Shown here in pieces: positions 6,277 to 9,362 of a DNA stretch of 9,362 nucleotides. Under the pieces are notes generated by a model, which saw only the letters and a list, made by a program, of their open reading frames with translations, was not told the DNA's origin and did no database searches. The number at the start of each line of letters is the position of its first letter. Within the stretch, counting starts at the first letter, position 1. The position numbers and the translations under genes were made by a program. The stretch is from JAAYAY01 sp964429355 (lineage in GTDB: Bacteria > Planctomycetota > Planctomycetia > Pirellulales > Thermoguttaceae): positions 1 to 9,362 of the forward strand of contig CAYSCH010000372.1 of assembly GCA_964429355.1 (NCBI GenBank). Direction: 5' to 3'.

Positions 6277-7320
6277 CTAAACGTGCCAACAGGGACAATG
6301 CTCGTGCGCATTGTCGGCATAGAGGAGGTGGCGTGAGCGAGTTCCCGCAACCTCCTCCTCCTTTTGCTGGAAGACGGACCGGCAATCGGCCGCGATCTTG
6401 CGCAGCTCCGCCACTTCCTCATCGGTGATCGGGGCCTCGTTGCGGGCGGCAACCACCGCCTTGTCGACCAGGTCGAACCACGACGGGGGAACGATCGTCT
6501 TGACCGGTGACTGGGAAAGAACATAGCGAATCGCCATGCTCACCTCCTTCTCCGTCTCCACCGAGCGGTACCACCACTTGCGAGTCCGTTCGACGCCGTC
6601 CGGCCATAGGCCTCGGCTCATGGCCTTGATGGCCAGCACGGGCACGTCCTGCTCCTGGGCCAGCTTGAGCACGGCATCGCCGAATCCGATCGTGAACAGC
6701 TCCACGAAGTTGATCGGAAACATGACCGTATCGAAGCGGTACTGCTTCATCGCCGCCAGGGCCGACCGCGACGTGTGGGCCGAAAACCCGATCAGTCCGA
6801 TCTTGCCCTCCTCCCGGGCCTTGAGAAACGTCTCCATGGCTCCCCCGGGCCCGAAGGCCTCCTCGACCTCCTTGGCCTCGAACAGGCAGTGCATCTGGTA
6901 GAGGTCGAAATGGTCGGTTTTGAGCAACTTGAGCGACCGTTCCAATTCCTCACGGGCGCCCTGGGCGTCGCGGAGCTTCGTCTTGCACGAGAGGAAGTAC
7001 TTGTCTCTGGGGATTCCCTCCAGCCCGATCCCCATTCGCGTCTCGCAGACACCGTTTCCATAGGCCGGGGCGACGTCGAAATGAGTGATCCCCTGACCGA
7101 ACGCCTTGTGGAGTTCGTTGGTACACTCGTTCTGTTCGCCGTGGATGAGGGCCAGTCCCGGAAAACAAACGACCGAGACCTTCTTGTCCGATTTACCAAG
7201 GGCCCGTTGGGGGATGCCGGCCGCCTGGCTGGCAGTATCCTGGGCCCGGCCCACCGACATCATTGCCTGACCGCCGACCGCGCTGCCGCCCACCGCTTTG
7301 AGAAAGGTACGTCGTTTCAT
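6277..7320 (-). CDS. Tat-exported aldo/keto reductase
   Basis: This 347-residue protein starts MKRRTFLKAV, a twin-arginine (RRTFLK) signal followed by a short apolar stretch to about residue 26, so it is probably exported folded with its cofactor. The aldo/keto reductase barrel follows. The catalytic tetrad is complete: Asp82 and Tyr87 in 'HFDVAPAYG', Lys113 in 'SCKTK', His144 in 'LYQMHC'. 'GLIGFSAHT' (175-183) and the C-terminal 'IVPPSWFD' fit the NAD(P)H-binding half. The family reduces carbonyls using NAD(P)H; the substrate here is unknown, and exported members are common in planctomycetes. The longer in-frame start at 7527 is rejected because its extra 69 residues are not protein-like and it buries the Tat signal. 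The tail after about residue 322 (ending HEHCPCWHV) extends past the usual family end. The gene is convergent with the giant gene. Confidence 0.93.
   Translation of the reverse strand: MKRRTFLKAVGGSAVGGQAMMSVGRAQDTASQAAGIPQRALGKSDKKVSVVCFPGLALIHGEQNECTNELHKAFGQGITHFDVAPAYGNGVCETRMGIGLEGIPRDKYFLSCKTKLRDAQGAREELERSLKLLKTDHFDLYQMHCLFEAKEVEEAFGPGGAMETFLKAREEGKIGLIGFSAHTSRSALAAMKQYRFDTVMFPINFVELFTIGFGDAVLKLAQEQDVPVLAIKAMSRGLWPDGVERTRKWWYRSVETEKEVSMAIRYVLSQSPVKTIVPPSWFDLVDKAVVAARNEAPITDEEVAELRKIAADCRSVFQQKEEEVAGTRSRHLLYADNAHEHCPCWHV
6322..6357. repeat. Imperfect inverted repeat inside the reductase C-terminal codons
   Basis: GAGGAGGT at 6322-6329 pairs with ACCTCCTC at 6350-6357. After one mismatch, GCG at 6331-6333 pairs with CGC at 6346-6348, leaving a 12-base loop. 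It sits in the codons for the extra C-terminal tail. It could be chance from Glu-rich codons or a remnant inserted palindrome. Confidence 0.5.
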
Positions 7321-7331
7321 CGTTCTCTCAT

Positions 7332-7337
7332 CCTCCC
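7332..7337 (-). promoter_or_regulatory. Ribosome binding site of the reductase
   Basis: On the minus strand GGGAGG lies 11 bases before the ATG at 7320. Spacing is slightly long but the match is strong, and it supports the Tat-signal start over the longer frame from 7527. Confidence 0.6.
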
Positions 7338-7411
7338 GTGCCATCTGAGGGGACAGTTCCGCTACCGCTTCAATGTTCACCGGCCGACGTCTGCGGGTCA
7401 AGCTGGCCAGA

Positions 7412-7440
7412 AGAAGACCGCCAGAGTGGGGGGATGTCAA
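7412..7440 (-). promoter_or_regulatory. Candidate promoter for the reductase
   Basis: A perfect sigma-70 -35 box, TTGACA (7440 down to 7435), is followed after 17 bases by TCTTCT (7417-7412), only 3 of 6 matches to TATAAT. It lies just after the presumed acs terminator and would give an untranslated leader of about 85 bases. The weak -10 makes this tentative. Confidence 0.25.
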
Positions 7441-7447
7441 CAACAAG

Positions 7448-7477
7448 GGCCGGGCTCCGACGAATCGGAACCCGGCC
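7448..7477 (-). terminator. Intrinsic-type terminator of acs
   Basis: Read on the minus strand, GGCCGGGUUCCGA, loop UUCG, then UCGGAGCCCGGCC forms a 13-bp stem with one U-G wobble, followed by CUUGUUGUUG. On the plus strand the wobble becomes a C-A mismatch, so the stem favours minus-strand transcription. It starts about 75 bases after the acs stop. The U-tract is interrupted, so efficiency is uncertain. Confidence 0.75.
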
Positions 7478-7553
7478 GCATCTGGATTTCTCATTTCGCA
7501 GGCCAGGCCGTGCCTGACATGCCGCAACTCTTGCGAAGGTCAGGTGAGGGGCA

Positions 7554-9362
7554 TTAATCTTCGTCGCTGCGAAGTTTGGCCAGCACGCTGAAATCCTCGA
7601 GCGTGGACGTGTCGCCGGTCGATTCTCGCCCGGCGGCAATATCGCGGAGCAATCGCCGCATGATTTTGCCGCTTCGAGTCTTGGGCAGCGAGGAGGTGAA
7701 GCGGATGTCGGCCGGGGCGGCGAACTTGCCGATTTCCTTGCCCACGTGCGCCTTGAGCTCTTTCTTCAGTTCGTCGGTCGGTTCCACTCCGCTGGCCAGC
7801 GTGACGAAGGCGCAAACCGCTTCGCCGGTCAGGTCGTCGGGACGGCCCACGGCAGCCGCCTCGGCCACCAGGTCGTGGCTCACCAGGGCCGACTCGATCT
7901 CGATCGTGCTCAGGCGGTGCCCCGAAACGTTCAGCACGTCGTCGATCCGCCCCATGATCCAGTAGTAGCCATCTTCGTCGCAACGGGCGTTGTCGCCACA
8001 GAGATACTTGCCCGGCACGTCGGTCCAGTACTGGATCTTGTAACGCTCGTCGTCGCCCCAGATCCCGCGGAGCATCCCCGGCCACGGCTTGGTGATCGTG
8101 AGCCAACCACCACTCCCGGGCGGTACCGGTTTGCCGTCCTCGCCCACCACTTCGGGAACGATTCCCGGCAGCGGTTTGCAGCAGCTTCCCGGCTTGGTCG
8201 GCGTGGCACCGGGGAGCGGGGTCATCATGATGCCGCCGGTCTCCGTTTGCCACCAGGTATCGACGATCGGGCAGCGCTCGCCCCCGATCATCTTGTGATA
8301 CCACATCCAGGCCTCGGGATTGATTCCTTCTCCCACCGTGCCCAAGAGGCGCAAGCTCGACAGGTCGTGCTTATCGACGTGCTGATCGCCCCACTTGATG
8401 AAGGCGCGGATTGCCGTTGGGGCGGTGTAGAACACGTTGACCCGGTACCTCTCGATGATCTCCCAGAACCGGCTCTCATCGGGCCAGTTGGGGGCTCCTT
8501 CGTACATGAAGCTCGTGGCGCCGGCGGTCAACGGGCCGTAGACGATGTAGGTGTGGCCAGTGATCCAGCCGATGTCGGCCGTGCACCAGAAAACGTCGTC
8601 CTCGCGATTGTCGAACACCCACTGGAAGGTCTTCTTGGCGAAGAGATTGTAGCCGGCGGTGGAGTGCTTGATTCCTTTGGGTTTGCCGGTTGATCCGCTC
8701 GTGTAGAGGATGAACAGCAGGGCCTCCGAGTCCATGGGCTCGGCCGGGCAATCGGCTGAGGCCTCGTCCATCAGGTCGTGCCACCAGAAGTCGCGGCCTT
8801 CCTTCATGGCGCAGTCCGTATCGGTCCGCTTGAGCACGATGCACTTCTCGACCGTGGGCGATTTTGCCAGCGCTTCGTCGACGGTCGACTTCAGCGGCAG
8901 CACCTTGCCGCGGCGCCAACCGGAGTTGGCCGTGATCTGCAGCTTCGCTTTGGCATCGTTATTGCGGTCGGCGATCGCCTCGGCCGAAAAACCGCCGAAC
9001 ACGATCGAATGGATCGCTCCGATTCGAGTGCAGGCCAGCATGGCGATTGCCAGCTCGGGAACCATCGGCATGTAGATCGAAACCCGGTCTCCCTTCCCCA
9101 CCCCCATCTTCTTCAGACAGTTGGCAAACTTGCACACTTCCCGGTGCAGCATCCGATAGGTCAGCACTCGGGCGTCTCCCGGCTCGCCCTCCCAGATCAA
9201 GGCCGCCTTGTTGGCCCTGGGAGTATTCAGGTGCGCGTCGAGGCAGTTGTACGATACATTCGTCTCTCCGCCGACGAACCACTTCGCAAACGGCTCGCTC
9301 CATTCCAGGGCCTTCGTGAACGGGGTGAACCAATGAAGCTCTTCCTTCGCCATTCCTCCCCA
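7554..9362 (-). CDS. acs: Acetyl-CoA synthetase (AMP-forming), N-terminus beyond the right edge
   Basis: The enzyme joins acetate, ATP and CoA into acetyl-CoA, AMP and pyrophosphate in the cytoplasm. Residue numbers count from the Met at 9353. Adenylate-forming motifs are all present: P-loop YTSGSTGKPKG (217-227), DTWWQTETGG (365-374) with the Trp pair that limits the acyl pocket to acetate, GDNARCDEDGYYWIMGRIDD (453-472), and PKTRSGKIMRR (557-567) with Lys563, the catalytic lysine that is regulated by acetylation in other Acs. The visible Met is probably internal: the codons before it read W-G-G, matching the 'FWG-x-x-A-x-E-L-H-W' pattern of full Acs proteins, and about 45 residues are missing against the usual ~650. 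The sequence GEGINPEAW (341-349) has Gly343 where the family usually has Pro. It is upstream of the reductase on the same strand, separated by a terminator. Confidence 0.97.
   Translation of the reverse strand, partial: WGGMAKEELHWFTPFTKALEWSEPFAKWFVGGETNVSYNCLDAHLNTPRANKAALIWEGEPGDARVLTYRMLHREVCKFANCLKKMGVGKGDRVSIYMPMVPELAIAMLACTRIGAIHSIVFGGFSAEAIADRNNDAKAKLQITANSGWRRGKVLPLKSTVDEALAKSPTVEKCIVLKRTDTDCAMKEGRDFWWHDLMDEASADCPAEPMDSEALLFILYTSGSTGKPKGIKHSTAGYNLFAKKTFQWVFDNREDDVFWCTADIGWITGHTYIVYGPLTAGATSFMYEGAPNWPDESRFWEIIERYRVNVFYTAPTAIRAFIKWGDQHVDKHDLSSLRLLGTVGEGINPEAWMWYHKMIGGERCPIVDTWWQTETGGIMMTPLPGATPTKPGSCCKPLPGIVPEVVGEDGKPVPPGSGGWLTITKPWPGMLRGIWGDDERYKIQYWTDVPGKYLCGDNARCDEDGYYWIMGRIDDVLNVSGHRLSTIEIESALVSHDLVAEAAAVGRPDDLTGEAVCAFVTLASGVEPTDELKKELKAHVGKEIGKFAAPADIRFTSSLPKTRSGKIMRRLLRDIAAGRESTGDTSTLEDFSVLAKLRSDED

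Noticed and set aside
5715..6524. 269-codon minus-strand frame spanning the gap between the giant gene and the reductase
   Set aside because: It overlaps both real genes out of frame, and its composition is Arg/Val/Gly-rich with no motif.
7321..7527. 69-residue N-terminal extension of the reductase
   Set aside because: It would bury the Tat signal and run through the acs terminator hairpin. A good ribosome binding site precedes the start at 7320.
6775..8693. Plus-strand open frames opposite the reductase and acs
   Set aside because: They mirror well-supported minus-strand genes and encode no recognisable domains.
9351..9353. ATG at 9353 as the true Acs start, with GGGAGGA just upstream
   Set aside because: The purine run is too close to the ATG and encodes W-G-G in frame, which continues the conserved Acs N-terminal pattern, so the gene is better read as running off the edge.

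Overview
The window looks like a piece of a planctomycete chromosome, most likely from the Pirellulales or a near relative. The main reasons are the N-terminal LEPLESRTLLSA motif on a giant repeat-rich protein, a Tat-exported aldo/keto reductase of a kind abundant in that phylum, and GC-rich DNA with strongly GC-ending codons. The taxonomic call is an inference from gene content, since no rRNA or other marker is present.

Layout. Positions 1-82 (minus strand) hold the first codons of a gene that runs off the left edge. Positions 83-725 are a long divergent intergenic region with no convincing gene. Positions 726-6122 (plus strand) encode a 1798-residue surface-type protein. In order it has a LEPR-like N-terminal motif, a small beta domain, a cyclophilin-type prolyl isomerase domain with key residues intact, an SdrD-B-like domain, two Ig-like domains, two cadherin-like (tandem-95 type) repeats, a planctomycete-style block of a PPC-like domain plus degenerate ~53-residue repeats, and five more cadherin-like repeats. 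It ends abruptly with no visible anchor. Just past the stop, in the +1 frame, lies what looks like the linker of a lost eighth repeat.

Positions 6277-7320 (minus strand) encode a Tat-signal aldo/keto reductase with all four catalytic residues. Positions 7554-9362 (minus strand) encode most of acetyl-CoA synthetase (acs), whose N-terminus lies beyond the right edge. A 13-bp hairpin with a UUCG loop between acs and the reductase gene is a good candidate acs terminator, so the two are probably separate transcription units.

The genes do not form an evident shared pathway. Acs makes acetyl-CoA in the cytoplasm, the reductase is an exported oxidoreductase of unknown substrate, and the giant protein is probably cell-surface or extracellular, in adhesion or matrix. 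I see no defence system, mobile-element transposase, CRISPR array or RNA gene. The most interesting material is the architecture and repeat evolution of the giant protein and its apparently truncated 3' end.
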